Notes: generated from the letters alone by a model not told the origin. A DNA stretch of 64,000 bases from Gammaproteobacteria bacterium (GCA_025357915.1 JANYLH010000004.1:62001-126000); one strand, 5' to 3'; positions 17,412-25,975 are shown, numbered from the stretch's first letter. Made by a program: numbers and translations.

Positions 17412-18761
17412 TCAGCCGGACTCGCCCATGAGCCGCGCTGCCAGCGCCGAATCGGCGCCGGCACCCGCCGCCAGCAAGGCATCGAGGACGCCGCGCTGCA
17501 AGGTGCCGCGGCGCCGTGCCTCGGAGTAGGGAATCTCGGCGTGGAACATCACCATCGAATAGCGCGGGATGAACCGCCCCGGGAAGCGCCGCTCAAGGTC
17601 GAGCGCCAGCTGCTTGCGCGCGGCAAAATCCGGCGCCAGCACCGTCTCGCGCATTTCCTGGTAATTCTCGATCGCCATGGCGGCGATGGCGTCGGTGTCG
17701 GGGCGGCGCTGGTTTTCAAACTCGGTGCAGGCAAACTGGCTGTCGGCGTGGCGTGCCAGCAGGTCCGCCAGCAGCACGCAGTCTTCGAAGCCGCAGTTGA
17801 GACCCTGGCCGTGGAAGGGCACGATCGCGTGGGCCGCGTCGCCGATGAGCAGCACGCGCCGCACGTGCCAGGGCCAGCAGTAGAGCGTGGCCAGCTTCCC
17901 CTGCGGGTGCTGCGCGAACTGCTCGTCGAAATCCGGCACGAGAGCCAGGGCATCCGGGAATTCCCGGGCGAAGAAGGCGCGGGCCGCCGCCGGCGTGCCG
18001 AGTGATTCGAAGCTGGCGGCGCCGAGTGCGGGCATGAACAGTGTCGCCGTAAAGGAATGATCGGGGTTTGGCAGCGCAATGAGCATGAACTCGCCGCGCG
18101 GCCAGATGTGCAACGCGTGAGGTTCGAAGGCCCAGGCGCCGCCGGCCAGCGCGGGAATCTGCAGTTCCTTGTAGTCGTGAGCGAGCGCATCATCGGTGGC
18201 CTGAAGCAGGCCGCGATCCTGCAAGCCGTTGCGCAGCGCGGAGCCAGCGCCGTCGGCCGCAACCACCAGCGCCGCGGGTTCCTCGGTGACGACACTGCCC
18301 GCCGCGTCGCGCCAGTTCACGCAGCCAGAATCCGGGTCCACATCGATCCCGCGCCGCGAAAAATGCATTTCGATCAGCGGCACCTCGGCGGCCGCCTCGA
18401 TCAGCGCCGTGTTTAGGCGTGTGCGGCTGACGGCGTAAATTACTTCCTCTGGGCGCTGTCCGTAAGGCAGCAACGGGCCGCGGCCCTGGAGGTCGTGCAG
18501 TTGCCGACCGCGCATCTCGACCAGTTCGGGCCGCACGCGCTCGAGCACGCCTGCCTGTTCGAGTGCCGTGAGCCCGCGCGCCGCCAGCGCCAGGTTGATC
18601 GAGCGCCCGCGCTCGCCAGCGCTCTGCCGCGGGTCGGAGCGCTTCTCGAGCAGCCTCACGCGGCGACCGTCCCGCGCCAGCAGCAGCGCCAGCAGCGTGC
18701 CGACCGGGCCGGCGCCGACGATGGTCACCAGATCGGAGCCGTCGTGGCCAGCCGCGCTCAT
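17412..18761 (-). CDS. kmo: kynurenine 3-monooxygenase
   Basis: FAD- and NADPH-dependent hydroxylase converting L-kynurenine to 3-hydroxykynurenine. The 449-residue protein opens with the FAD-binding VTIVGAGPVGTLLALLLAR, then the family-specific GERGRSINLALAARG. It also has the second FAD motif LLIGDAAHAIVPFHGQGLNCGFEDC. The ATG at 18761 overlaps the kynU stop as ATGA; the open frame extends further upstream inside kynU but is not protein-like there. It is the last gene of the formamidase-kynU-kmo operon. Confidence 0.94.
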   Translation of the reverse strand: MSAAGHDGSDLVTIVGAGPVGTLLALLLARDGRRVRLLEKRSDPRQSAGERGRSINLALAARGLTALEQAGVLERVRPELVEMRGRQLHDLQGRGPLLPYGQRPEEVIYAVSRTRLNTALIEAAAEVPLIEMHFSRRGIDVDPDSGCVNWRDAAGSVVTEEPAALVVAADGAGSALRNGLQDRGLLQATDDALAHDYKELQIPALAGGAWAFEPHALHIWPRGEFMLIALPNPDHSFTATLFMPALGAASFESLGTPAAARAFFAREFPDALALVPDFDEQFAQHPQGKLATLYCWPWHVRRVLLIGDAAHAIVPFHGQGLNCGFEDCVLLADLLARHADSQFACTEFENQRRPDTDAIAAMAIENYQEMRETVLAPDFAARKQLALDLERRFPGRFIPRYSMVMFHAEIPYSEARRRGTLQRGVLDALLAAGAGADSALAARLMGESG

Positions 18762-20065
18762 CGTCCCGGCGCCCGGCCGTCGCGCAGTGACGCTGCCAGC
18801 TGTTCGGCGGCGCGCCAGGCATCGAGGTAACTGTTGTAGAGCGGTACCGGGGCCAGGCGGATCGTGTCCGGCTCGCGCCAGTCGCCGATGACGCCGCGCC
18901 GTTCCAGCGCCGTAAATATCTGCCGCGCCCGCTCGTTCCCGCCAAGCACGCGGACCGACAGCTGGCAACCGCGCTGTCGTGGGTCGGCGGGCGTGATGAT
19001 TTCAATTTCTCCGGCGCATGCGGCCAGCAGCGTGTCGTGCAGGAAGGCCGTGAGCTGGAGCGACTTGGCGCGCAACCGCTCCATGCCGGCAGCCGCAAAC
19101 AGTTCGAGCGAAGCGAACAGCGGCGCCGCGGACAGGATCGGCGGGTTGCTCAGCTGCCAGCCGGCCGCGCCCGGAGTCAGCTCGAACTCGCTCCCCATGC
19201 GAAAGCGCGTGGCCGGATTGCTTCCCCACCAACCCGACAGCCGCGGCACGCGCGCGTCATCGCCGTGCCGTTGGTGCACGAAGGCGCCGGCGATCGCGCC
19301 GGGCCCGCAGTTGAGGTACTTGTAGCTGCACCAGGCGGCAAAATCGGCGCCGCTGTCGTGGAGCGCGAGCGGCACATTGCCGATCGCATGCGCGAGATCG
19401 AAACCTGCCATCGCGCCCACCCGGTGCGCGCTGCGCACAATCGGCGCCAGCTCGAATGCCTGGCCGGTGCGGTACTGCACGCCGGGCCAGAGCACCAGCG
19501 CCAGTGAGGTCCCTGCCGCGCCAATGCGCGCCTCGACGTCCTCCATGCGCAGCAACTCTGCGCCCGGGCGCGGCGCCAGCTCGATGAGCGCCGTGGCGGG
19601 GTCGAGACCGTGCCAGCGGATCTGCGAGGTCACGAGATGCCGGTCGGAGGGAAAGGCGCCGGCCTCGATGAGAATGCGGAATCGCGTGCCGGTCGGCCGG
19701 TAAAAGCTCGCCAGCAGCAGGTGCAGGTTGACCGTGAGCGAATTCATCGCCACGACTTCGCCCGGCAGCGCGCCGGCAAGCTGTGCCAGCGACGGCGCCA
19801 GGCGTTCGGCGTAGCCGACCCAGGCGCGCCTGCCCTGTTCGTGGCCGCGCACGCCCAGTCGCTCCCAGTCATCGAGTTCCTCGAGCACCCGTGCGCGGGC
19901 CGCCAGCGGTGCGAGCCCGAGCGAGTTGCCACAAAGGTAAGTGAGTTCCTCGCCGCCCGTGCCGCGCGGCATCGAAAACTGCGTGCGGAATGATCGCAGC
20001 TCATCGCCCTCATCGAGCGCCAGCGCCCGCACCCGGGCGGCGTCCAGCGGTGCCGGACCGCTCAT
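18758..20065 (-). CDS. kynU: kynureninase
   Basis: PLP-dependent hydrolase splitting kynurenine or 3-hydroxykynurenine into anthranilate or 3-hydroxyanthranilate plus alanine. The 435-residue protein has the early motif YLCGNSLGLAPLAAR, the PLP-contact region MAGFDLAHAIGNVPL, and the Schiff-base lysine in CSYKYLNCGPGA. The ATG at 20065 overlaps the upstream formamidase stop (ATGA), and its stop overlaps kmo. With kmo present, 3-hydroxykynurenine is the likely in vivo substrate. Confidence 0.95.
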   Translation of the reverse strand: MSGPAPLDAARVRALALDEGDELRSFRTQFSMPRGTGGEELTYLCGNSLGLAPLAARARVLEELDDWERLGVRGHEQGRRAWVGYAERLAPSLAQLAGALPGEVVAMNSLTVNLHLLLASFYRPTGTRFRILIEAGAFPSDRHLVTSQIRWHGLDPATALIELAPRPGAELLRMEDVEARIGAAGTSLALVLWPGVQYRTGQAFELAPIVRSAHRVGAMAGFDLAHAIGNVPLALHDSGADFAAWCSYKYLNCGPGAIAGAFVHQRHGDDARVPRLSGWWGSNPATRFRMGSEFELTPGAAGWQLSNPPILSAAPLFASLELFAAAGMERLRAKSLQLTAFLHDTLLAACAGEIEIITPADPRQRGCQLSVRVLGGNERARQIFTALERRGVIGDWREPDTIRLAPVPLYNSYLDAWRAAEQLAASLRDGRAPGR

Positions 20066-20913
20066 TGCGCGCGCACCGGATACAGCAACGGGCGCGACGG
20101 CACGGCGTCGCCGCCCAGCGCTGGAATCTGCAGGCTCAACAGGTACGCACCGTCCGGCACGGCATCGTCGACATAGGCAAGCTCCGTGATCGTGCACTGC
20201 GGTCGCTGCACGGCGGCCAGCGCCGTTTCGCCCGCCGGCAGGCCGAAGAATTCACGGTGTGCAGCCAGCAGGCCCTGGTCGGAGGCGCGATCAGCGGAGG
20301 GCACGTCGAGCACCAGGTGTTCGATGCCGCGCTCGACCAGCAGCGCAGCCGCCGGCAGTGACAGGAACGCCGCCGGTTCCAGCTCATAGTCGCGCCGGCG
20401 CTTGGCGGGGGAATTGGGGCGGGTGCGTATGACGAGCGCGCAGGGTGCGTAGGGGAGGGCCGCCGGCCACGCCTGTGACAGCGCCGCACGCGTGATCAGC
20501 AGGTCGGCTGCCGCGGGAGGTGGCCGGCTGCCTTCCCCGCTGCTCGCAGCCGGCGCGGGCGTCACGGTCAGGAGCAGTGCCGGCAGGAAGCCTACCGGCA
20601 CCACCTGGTGGACATCGAATCGTTCGGCAGTCAGGTGTCCCGCGCTCTCCGTGTGTGTGCCATCGCAGTGCGGAGTGAGTGACAGCGTGCTGCAGTTGCA
20701 GCTGCCGCCACTCCCGACCCGGCCGGTGAAGGCGCCGCTGACGAGCGGCGTGCTGCGGGAGGGCGGGGCGCCGAACCAGCGGGGCTGCGCGCCGTCGAAA
20801 TTCTGGGTGATCGCCAGGTCGTGGGCGCGGCCCAGATCAACGCTGAAGCTCCGGCCCCCGATGGTCAGTATTGCCGGCTGCGGCGCCGCGGTTGGAGTCC
20901 TTGCACCAGGCAT
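20062..20913 (-). CDS. kynB: cyclase-family kynurenine formamidase
   Basis: Expected to hydrolyse N-formylkynurenine to kynurenine and formate. The 283-residue protein belongs to the metal-dependent cyclase family: the His/Asp metal motif HCDGTHTESAGHL is the HxGTHxD type, preceded by NCSTLSLTPH. Later conserved parts are GIEHLVLDVPSAD and ITELAYVDDAVPDG. It is longer than typical KynB (about 210 residues), so the exact substrate rests on its coupling to kynU and kmo. The ATG at 20913 is preceded by AGGAG. Confidence 0.82.
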   Translation of the reverse strand: MPGARTPTAAPQPAILTIGGRSFSVDLGRAHDLAITQNFDGAQPRWFGAPPSRSTPLVSGAFTGRVGSGGSCNCSTLSLTPHCDGTHTESAGHLTAERFDVHQVVPVGFLPALLLTVTPAPAASSGEGSRPPPAAADLLITRAALSQAWPAALPYAPCALVIRTRPNSPAKRRRDYELEPAAFLSLPAAALLVERGIEHLVLDVPSADRASDQGLLAAHREFFGLPAGETALAAVQRPQCTITELAYVDDAVPDGAYLLSLQIPALGGDAVPSRPLLYPVRAQ

Positions 20914-21044
20914 GCGCCCAATCTCCTGTCGACAAATACCGACAGCTGATAAATCGGTCCGGGCTCGCGTATGTTACGCAAAGCGGGGTAGCGCTCGCGA
21001 GCTATTGGACCGGCAGCTGCCCCGCAGGGGTCGAGGAACCAGTT
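20914..21044. promoter_or_regulatory. divergent control region, kynurenine operon and lipoprotein gene
   Basis: A 131-base divergent intergenic region with two perfect inverted repeats: GCGTA-TGT-TACGC at 20967-20979, and TGTCG with CGACA at 20927-20931 and 20940-20944. The second overlaps the leader just ahead of kynB. Either could be an operator for a kynurenine-responsive regulator, which is not encoded nearby. No confident -35/-10 pair was found. Confidence 0.35.
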
Positions 21045-21539
21045 GTGACTGAAGGCATTGTTCACAAGCGTCGGCGCGCGACGGGCGCGTTGCCGGCGCT
21101 GATCGCCCTGAGCCTGCTGGGCGGGTGCACTCATATGCAACGGCTCGAACCATCAAACTGGCATGCCCACTGGCCCTGGCATCACGCCCCGCAGGCGCCA
21201 GAGCCTCCGGTCAACGAGCTGGTCGTGGAGGTAGCGGCCGACGCACGTGCACCGAGCCTGGTGCAGACCTGGAACCGCAACACGTTGCGGGTGGCACTCG
21301 ACCAGCTCGCCGGCGAGGGTGAGCTGAAGCTGCGGCCCGTGCAGGGGCACGGCTGGCCGATCCGCATGGAATTCGTGGTGCAACCGGGTTCGTTCCAGCA
21401 ACTCGAGCTGCGCGGTGACCAGCGGGTCATTCTGAGCGTGCCCGCGACCGGCGGCGTGTCGGTGCTGCAGGCGCCGCAGGGCCTCTATGCCTCGACCACC
21501 ACCGAGCTCACGCTGCGCTACGGCGCACCGGCTCCCTAG
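21045..21539 (+). CDS. small putative lipoprotein of unknown function
   Basis: A 164-residue product starting with GTG at 21045, chosen because GAGGA (21033-21037) lies seven bases before it and because it gives a short basic n-region (HKRRRATG). A hydrophobic helix follows, then the lipobox LLGGC, so it should be exported and lipid-anchored by Lgt and Lsp. The mature part has a WHAHWPWHH stretch and a C-terminal beta-rich region (LKLRPVQGHGWPIRMEFVVQPG) that I cannot assign. It stands alone, divergent from the kynurenine operon, and its stop overlaps the end of the GntR remnant. Confidence 0.65.
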   Translation: MTEGIVHKRRRATGALPALIALSLLGGCTHMQRLEPSNWHAHWPWHHAPQAPEPPVNELVVEVAADARAPSLVQTWNRNTLRVALDQLAGEGELKLRPVQGHGWPIRMEFVVQPGSFQQLELRGDQRVILSVPATGGVSVLQAPQGLYASTTTELTLRYGAPAP

Positions 21540-22154
21540 CGCTTGCGGATCGACACTACGGTTGCCTTGTAGCGATCGGCGCGTAGCAGCGAGTGGCTGT
21601 GCTCGATGGCTGTGCGCCGCATGTCGTAGGTGGTCTCGCGCACGAACAGCAGCGGCTTGCCGGGCGAGGTATCGAGGATCCGCGCCACTTCCTCGGTTGC
21701 GGTGGTGGCACCGATTTCCTCCTCGGCCCAGTTCAATTTCCGCTTGTAGACTTTCTCGAAGATTGCATACAGCGAGGACTTGCCCAAATCCTGCTTGTCG
21801 AGATCCGGAAACAGTGCCGCCGGCAGAAAGCTCGTGACCAGTGCCACCGGCTCATTGTTCACATAGCGCAGCCGGCGCAGGGCAAACACCGCATCACCGG
21901 CGTTCATCCGCAACGCCTGTGCGGTCTCGGCGTCGGCGGCCGCGCGTTTCAGGCTCAGCACCTTGGCCGATGGCACCAACCCCCGCCGTCGCGATCTCGC
22001 CCTCGGAGTGGAACACCTCGCCCTCGCGCAACGCCTCCGACTTGATGTGCGCGCGCACCTGGTCGACGATCTGCTGGTAGTAGGGCACGTAGCTGTCGGT
22101 CTCGATATGCAGATCGAGTGGCAGGGGACCTGCGGGTGAATCGACGGACCCCAT
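21536..22154 (-). pseudogene. GntR-family regulator remnant lacking its DNA-binding helices
   Basis: Two minus-strand frames together read as one GntR/UTRA regulator. From the ATG at 22154 one frame encodes the family start (YVPYYQQIVDQVRAHIKSEAL, then FHSEGEIAT). Near 21980-21995 similarity jumps to another frame that encodes a complete UTRA effector domain, from LVPSAKVLSLKRAAAD through FLPAALFPDLDKQDLG to the stop. The roughly 30 residues that should hold the recognition helix and wing are missing, and the loss is not a multiple of three. A working repressor is therefore very unlikely. UTRA domains bind sugars or other small ligands. Confidence 0.85.
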
Positions 22155-22181
22155 GGTTGGCGCGCGTGGCTGTGATTGCCC

Positions 22182-22322
22182 TGTGCGTGGCGCTGCCATG
22201 CAGTGGCCGCTGCAGTGGGATCCCGCACATAACGAGGCCGATTTCGCGCAGATGTCGCGCATGGGCTTCAATACGGTGCGGCTCGACCTGATGTGGGCGT
22301 GGTTCGAGCCGCGGCCGGGCGA
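22182..22322 (+). pseudogene. glycoside hydrolase N-terminal fragment
   Basis: The frame encodes WDPAHNEADFAQMSRMGFNT followed by VRLDLMWAWFEPRPGD. This is the first beta-alpha unit of a TIM-barrel glycosidase of the beta-galactosidase or GH5-like type, in which an approach to the sugar is followed by W..EP.PG. Upstream, in a different frame, RVAVIALCVALPCSG looks like the matching signal peptide, implying a frameshift. After the PRPGD the similarity stops and an unrelated receptor tail begins in another frame. The exact glycosidase family cannot be decided from about 40 residues. Confidence 0.65.
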
Positions 22323-22454
22323 TTCCAGGTGTTCGTGGATGGCTCCAATCTCACCAAGGAGAAGGAGCACTACTATCTGGTCTGGCCGGACATGAAACTG
22401 AACACCACGCAGTTCGAAACCCGCTATGCTATCGGGGTGCGAGCGAAGTACTAG
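22323..22454 (+). pseudogene. TonB-dependent receptor C-terminal fragment
   Basis: The frame encodes 43 residues beginning FQVFVDGSNLTKEKEHYYLV and ending TRYAIGVRAKY before a TAG at 22452. This is typical of the last strands of a TonB-dependent outer-membrane receptor: the GSNLTKE turn, then a final strand ending in an aromatic residue. Everything upstream of it is gone, and it is joined directly to the glycosidase fragment. Confidence 0.7.
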
Positions 22455-22489
22455 CGTTCGTGCCTCATGCCGCGCGCACCGCCGCCAGC

Positions 22490-23320
22490 TCAATCGTTGG
22501 CGGCGGTGCTGCGGGACCGAACGGCCACTGGCGGCGCTTCCGGGTCGTCGAGATTGACGGCCGTGAGTGCGCCGCCCCAGACGCAGCCGGTGTCGAGCGC
22601 CAGCACGCCGTCGCCCCGATGGAAGCCCAGCGCCGACCAGTGGCCAAAGACCACGCGGGTCGCAGCGCTGGCGCGCCCCGGAACCTTGAACCAGGGCATC
22701 CACGGCGCCCGGCTGTCGTCCGGCGGTCCTTTCTGGCGCAGGTCCACGCGCCCCTGCGCCGTGCAGACCCGCAGGCGCGTGAGCACGTTGATAATGAAGC
22801 GCATGCGGTCCGCGCCCTCGAGGGCGTCATCCCACTGATCAGGCTCATCGCCGTACATCGAGCGCAGGGCCGCACAAGGGTCGTGGCGCAGCGCCTGTGC
22901 GACTTCGCTGGCAAGCACTGTGGCCTGCTGCGCGTGCCACTGCGGCACCAGCCCGGCGTGCACCAGCAGGTCGTGGCGCGCGCTGTCGTAGTGGGCGAGC
23001 GGGCGCTCGAGGAGCCAGCCCAGCAGCGCGTCGCGGTCGGCGGCGGCCAGCACCTCGTCGAGGGTATCGCCGCGGCGCAAGCGGTGTTCGGGGACGAAGG
23101 CCACCGCCAGCAGGTGCAGGTCGTGATTGCCGAGCACGACGATGGCGTTGGCGGCAAGCGAGCGCACGCGGCGCAAGGTGGCGAGTGATTGCGGTCCGCG
23201 GTTCACCAGGTCACCGGTGAACCACAACAGGTCGCGATCGGCATTGAAGCGGGTGCGCTGCAGGAGTTCGTCCAGCTCCGCACCGCACCCCTGGACGTCG
23301 CCGATGGCCCAGCGCGTCAT
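22490..23320 (-). CDS. apaH: symmetrical bis(5'-nucleosyl)-tetraphosphatase
   Basis: Hydrolyses Ap4A into two ADP, lowering the dinucleoside alarmone and the Np4 RNA caps. The 276-residue protein has the metallophosphatase signatures GDVQGC (residues about 7-12), GDLVNRGP and GNHDLH, and a later histidine in LLVHAGLVPQW. It is the last gene of the lptD-surA-pdxA-rsmA-usp-apaG-apaH run, 21 bases after apaG. Length and order match the gammaproteobacterial family. Confidence 0.96.
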   Translation of the reverse strand: MTRWAIGDVQGCGAELDELLQRTRFNADRDLLWFTGDLVNRGPQSLATLRRVRSLAANAIVVLGNHDLHLLAVAFVPEHRLRRGDTLDEVLAAADRDALLGWLLERPLAHYDSARHDLLVHAGLVPQWHAQQATVLASEVAQALRHDPCAALRSMYGDEPDQWDDALEGADRMRFIINVLTRLRVCTAQGRVDLRQKGPPDDSRAPWMPWFKVPGRASAATRVVFGHWSALGFHRGDGVLALDTGCVWGGALTAVNLDDPEAPPVAVRSRSTAAND

Positions 23321-23341
23321 GTCAGGACCCGCCCCAGCAGT

Positions 23342-23719
23342 TCAGTGCAGCAGGCCCGGCTTGGCGAGCCGGAACGCCGGGATCGGCGCGTCGAACTGTG
23401 CGCCGTCGTCGCCCAACATCTGGTAGCTCCCCTGCATCGCGCCGACCGGCGTTTCGAGCACCGCGCCGCTGGAGTAGCGGAAACCCTGGCCGGGCTGCAG
23501 GTGGGGCTGCTCGCCCACCACGCCTTCGCCGCGCACTTCCTGCACGCGTCCGTTGGCGTCGGTGATGATCCAGTGGCGGGTCATCAGCTTCGCGGGCACC
23601 TGGCCGGCGTTGCGCAAGGTCACGGTGTAGGCGAACACATACCGGTGTTCGGCCGGCGCCGATTGCTCCTCGAGGTAGGTGCTCTCGACCTCGACGTTGA
23701 TCTGGTGGCGGTCGTTCAT
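23342..23719 (-). CDS. apaG: ApaG protein
   Basis: Small beta-sandwich protein of the ApaG/DUF525 family, linked in other bacteria to Co2+ and Mg2+ sensitivity; its molecular role is unclear. The 125-residue product shows YVFAYTVTLRNAGQVPAKLM, RHWIITDANGRVQEVRGEGVVGEQP and the glycine-rich TPVGAMQGSYQM. It lies directly upstream of apaH on the same strand, the usual arrangement. Confidence 0.95.
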   Translation of the reverse strand: MNDRHQINVEVESTYLEEQSAPAEHRYVFAYTVTLRNAGQVPAKLMTRHWIITDANGRVQEVRGEGVVGEQPHLQPGQGFRYSSGAVLETPVGAMQGSYQMLGDDGAQFDAPIPAFRLAKPGLLH

Positions 23720-23728
23720 GCACGCACT

Positions 23729-24160
23729 CTAGCGCACGCGCATGGCGAGCACATCGCAGGGTGCACCGTGCAGCACCGTGTCTTCAGTGAGATTGACCAG
23801 GATCGACAGCCCGTGACGCTCGCGGCAGCCCAGCACGATCAGGTCGGCGCCCGCTTCGCGCGCCTGGCGCAGGACCTCGGCCTTGACATTTCCCGTCGAC
23901 ACCCGGCAGCAGTCGGCCGGGAGCCCGAGCGTCGCGGCCAGCGCCAGGATCTGTTCGCGGGCCCGGGCGATGACCCGGTCGTCGATCTGCACCACCGGCA
24001 CCAGCGCGTCGCTCATGGGTTCAACGGGCACGAACTCGATGACGTGCAGGAGCCGCATCTGGGCCTGCCACTGGCGCGCCAGTTCGGCGCTCTTCGCAGC
24101 AATGGCGCGGCTCTGGTCACTGAGGTCGATGGCGACCAGCAATTGGCGGTATCCGGACAT
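23729..24160 (-). CDS. universal stress protein family member
   Basis: A 143-residue single Usp domain. It begins QLLVAIDLSDQSRAIAAKS, the typical first strand and Asp, and has a core ADLIVLGCRERHG in place of the ATP-binding G-x2-G-x9-G pattern. Because the glycine pattern is imperfect, nucleotide binding is uncertain. It stands between rsmA and apaG, which are adjacent in most relatives, with 12 bases to rsmA and 9 to apaG. It therefore looks like an insertion into the operon that stayed co-transcribed. Confidence 0.88.
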   Translation of the reverse strand: MSGYRQLLVAIDLSDQSRAIAAKSAELARQWQAQMRLLHVIEFVPVEPMSDALVPVVQIDDRVIARAREQILALAATLGLPADCCRVSTGNVKAEVLRQAREAGADLIVLGCRERHGLSILVNLTEDTVLHGAPCDVLAMRVR

Positions 24161-24172
24161 GCCCCTAGTGAA

Positions 24173-24958
24173 TCACAGCGGCGCGGCGGCCGCCACTGCC
24201 CGCGCCAGCTCCCCGAACTGCCCCGCCGCCAGCGTCTCCGCGCGCGCCTTCGGGTCGATCCCGGCCGCGGCGATCTGCTCGGCGCTGAGGAGTCCGGCCA
24301 GCGCGTTGCGCAGCGTCTTGCGCCGCTGCCCGAAGGCTGCGCTCACCACCGCCGCGAATTGCGGCAAGCCGGCCCAGGACGGCGGGTCGGGCAGCACTTC
24401 CAGGCGCACCAGCGCCGACCAGACGCGCGGGGGCGGCCGGAACGCGCCCGGGCCGATGTCCAGCAGCTTCGTGGCGCGTACCCGCGGCGCCAGCATGACC
24501 CCCAGGCGCCCGTATTGCCGGCCGCCAGGCGGGGCGACAATGCGATCGACGACCTCCTTCTGCAGCATGAAGTGCATGTCGATGATCTGGTCGCTGGCTT
24601 CGAGCAGCCGGAACAGGAGCGGCGTGGAGATGTTGTAGGGGAGATTGCCGATTACCCGCAGTTTCCGGCCGCGCTCGCGCGCCAGCGCCGCGAAGTCAAA
24701 CCCGAGGGCGTCGCCCAGGTGCATGCGCAAGCCCGGCTGGCCGGAAAACTGCCGTTGCAGGGCCGCGGCGAGATCACGGTCAATCTCGACGACATCGAGC
24801 CGCTCCATGATGGCCAGCAGCGGGCCGGTCAGTGCGCCCGGGCCCGGGCCGATTTCCACCAGCGCCTCGTCCGGCCGCGGCGCGATCGCGGCCACGATCC
24901 GCGCGATCACCGCCGGATCATGCAGGAAGTGCTGGCCGAACCGCTTGCGAGCGCGCAT
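24173..24958 (-). CDS. rsmA: 16S rRNA dimethyladenosine transferase
   Basis: Dimethylates the two adjacent adenines in the 3' terminal hairpin of 16S rRNA (A1518 and A1519 in E. coli numbering), a late small-subunit assembly step. The 261-residue protein has KRFGQHFLHD at the start, motif I EIGPGPGALT, the catalytic NLPYNIS and the C-terminal helical domain (FRPPPRVWSALVRLE). It lies 15 bases after pdxA. Confidence 0.96.
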   Translation of the reverse strand: MRARKRFGQHFLHDPAVIARIVAAIAPRPDEALVEIGPGPGALTGPLLAIMERLDVVEIDRDLAAALQRQFSGQPGLRMHLGDALGFDFAALARERGRKLRVIGNLPYNISTPLLFRLLEASDQIIDMHFMLQKEVVDRIVAPPGGRQYGRLGVMLAPRVRATKLLDIGPGAFRPPPRVWSALVRLEVLPDPPSWAGLPQFAAVVSAAFGQRRKTLRNALAGLLSAEQIAAAGIDPKARAETLAAGQFGELARAVAAAAPL

Positions 24959-24973
24959 CAGTGGCGGGCGGCC

Positions 24974-25975
24974 CTAGCGCAGCCGCGTGCTCAGGCCGGA
25001 AGCCAGCTCGAGCGCGGCGATCAGGCTCCCCGCCGCGGCGCGCCCGGTGCCGGCGAGGTCGAGCGCGGTGCCGTGATCAACCGAAGTGCGGATGATCGGC
25101 AGGCCCAGCGTGACGTTGACCGCCGTGTCGAAGGCGGCATGCTTGAGCACCGGCAGGCCCTGGTCGTGGTACATGGCGAGCACCGCATCGTAGGGCTCGA
25201 GATGGCGCGGCACGAACATCGTGTCGGCGGGAAACGGCCCGTGCACCTCGAGCCCCTGGAGGCGCGCCGCCGCCAGCGCCGGGCTGATGATGCGCTGCTC
25301 TTCGGTGCCCAGATGCCCGTTCTCGCCGGCGTGTGGATTGAGGCCGCACACGCCGATGCGTGGCCGGGCTATGCCGAACAGCGCTCGCAGGTCGCGATCC
25401 AGCACCGTGAGCACGGCGAGCAGGCCCTCCTGCGTGATTGCATCGGGCACCGCACGCAACGGCAGGTGTGTCGTAGCGAGTGCGACCCGCAGCCTTCCGG
25501 CCACCAGCAGCATGACCGGGAGCGGTGCGCCGCAGAGTGCAGCCAGGAATTCGGTGTGACCGGTAAAGGGCAGGCCGGCTTCGTTGATGATGCTTTTCTG
25601 CACGGGTGAGGTGACCAGGGCGGCGAACTCACCGCTCCGGCAGCCGTCGACGCCGCGCTCGATAAGCCGCAGTACTGCGGGCGCGTTGCGCACTTCGAGC
25701 CGCCCGGGAATGGCGGGACACTCGAGTGGCTGGTGCAGGATCGTAAGCTCGCCCGCGCCACGTGCCGCAGGCGTGCCGGGCGCGTACTCGTGGAACCTGC
25801 AGGCGAGTCCGAGTTGCCGCGCCCGATCGCGCAGCAGCTCGCGATCGGCAAGGCACACCAGCGGGTAGCGGCGCGCGGCCTTCGCGACCGCGAGGCACAG
25901 GTCCGGCCCTATGCCGGCGCTTTCACCGCAGGTCAGGGCGATGGGCGCAGACGTGTCGTGTGCGGCGGCGCTCAC
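24974..25975 (-). CDS. pdxA: 4-hydroxythreonine-4-phosphate dehydrogenase
   Basis: NAD-dependent enzyme of the DXP-dependent pyridoxal phosphate pathway. The 333-residue product has GESAGIGPDLCL near the start, the metal and substrate regions TGHTEFLAALCG and NPHAGENGHLG, and AMYHDQGLPVLKH near the C-terminus. The start is GTG at 25975, which preserves the family N-terminus. It sits between surA (26 bases upstream) and rsmA. The cofactor made by this pathway is needed by KynU and the D-amino acid aminotransferase encoded here. Confidence 0.95.
   Translation of the reverse strand: MSAAAHDTSAPIALTCGESAGIGPDLCLAVAKAARRYPLVCLADRELLRDRARQLGLACRFHEYAPGTPAARGAGELTILHQPLECPAIPGRLEVRNAPAVLRLIERGVDGCRSGEFAALVTSPVQKSIINEAGLPFTGHTEFLAALCGAPLPVMLLVAGRLRVALATTHLPLRAVPDAITQEGLLAVLTVLDRDLRALFGIARPRIGVCGLNPHAGENGHLGTEEQRIISPALAAARLQGLEVHGPFPADTMFVPRHLEPYDAVLAMYHDQGLPVLKHAAFDTAVNVTLGLPIIRTSVDHGTALDLAGTGRAAAGSLIAALELASGLSTRLR

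Noticed and set aside
23189-25609. 806-residue plus-strand open frame
   Set aside because: Antisense to apaH, apaG, usp, rsmA and pdxA, all of which have clear motifs; no protein-like features.
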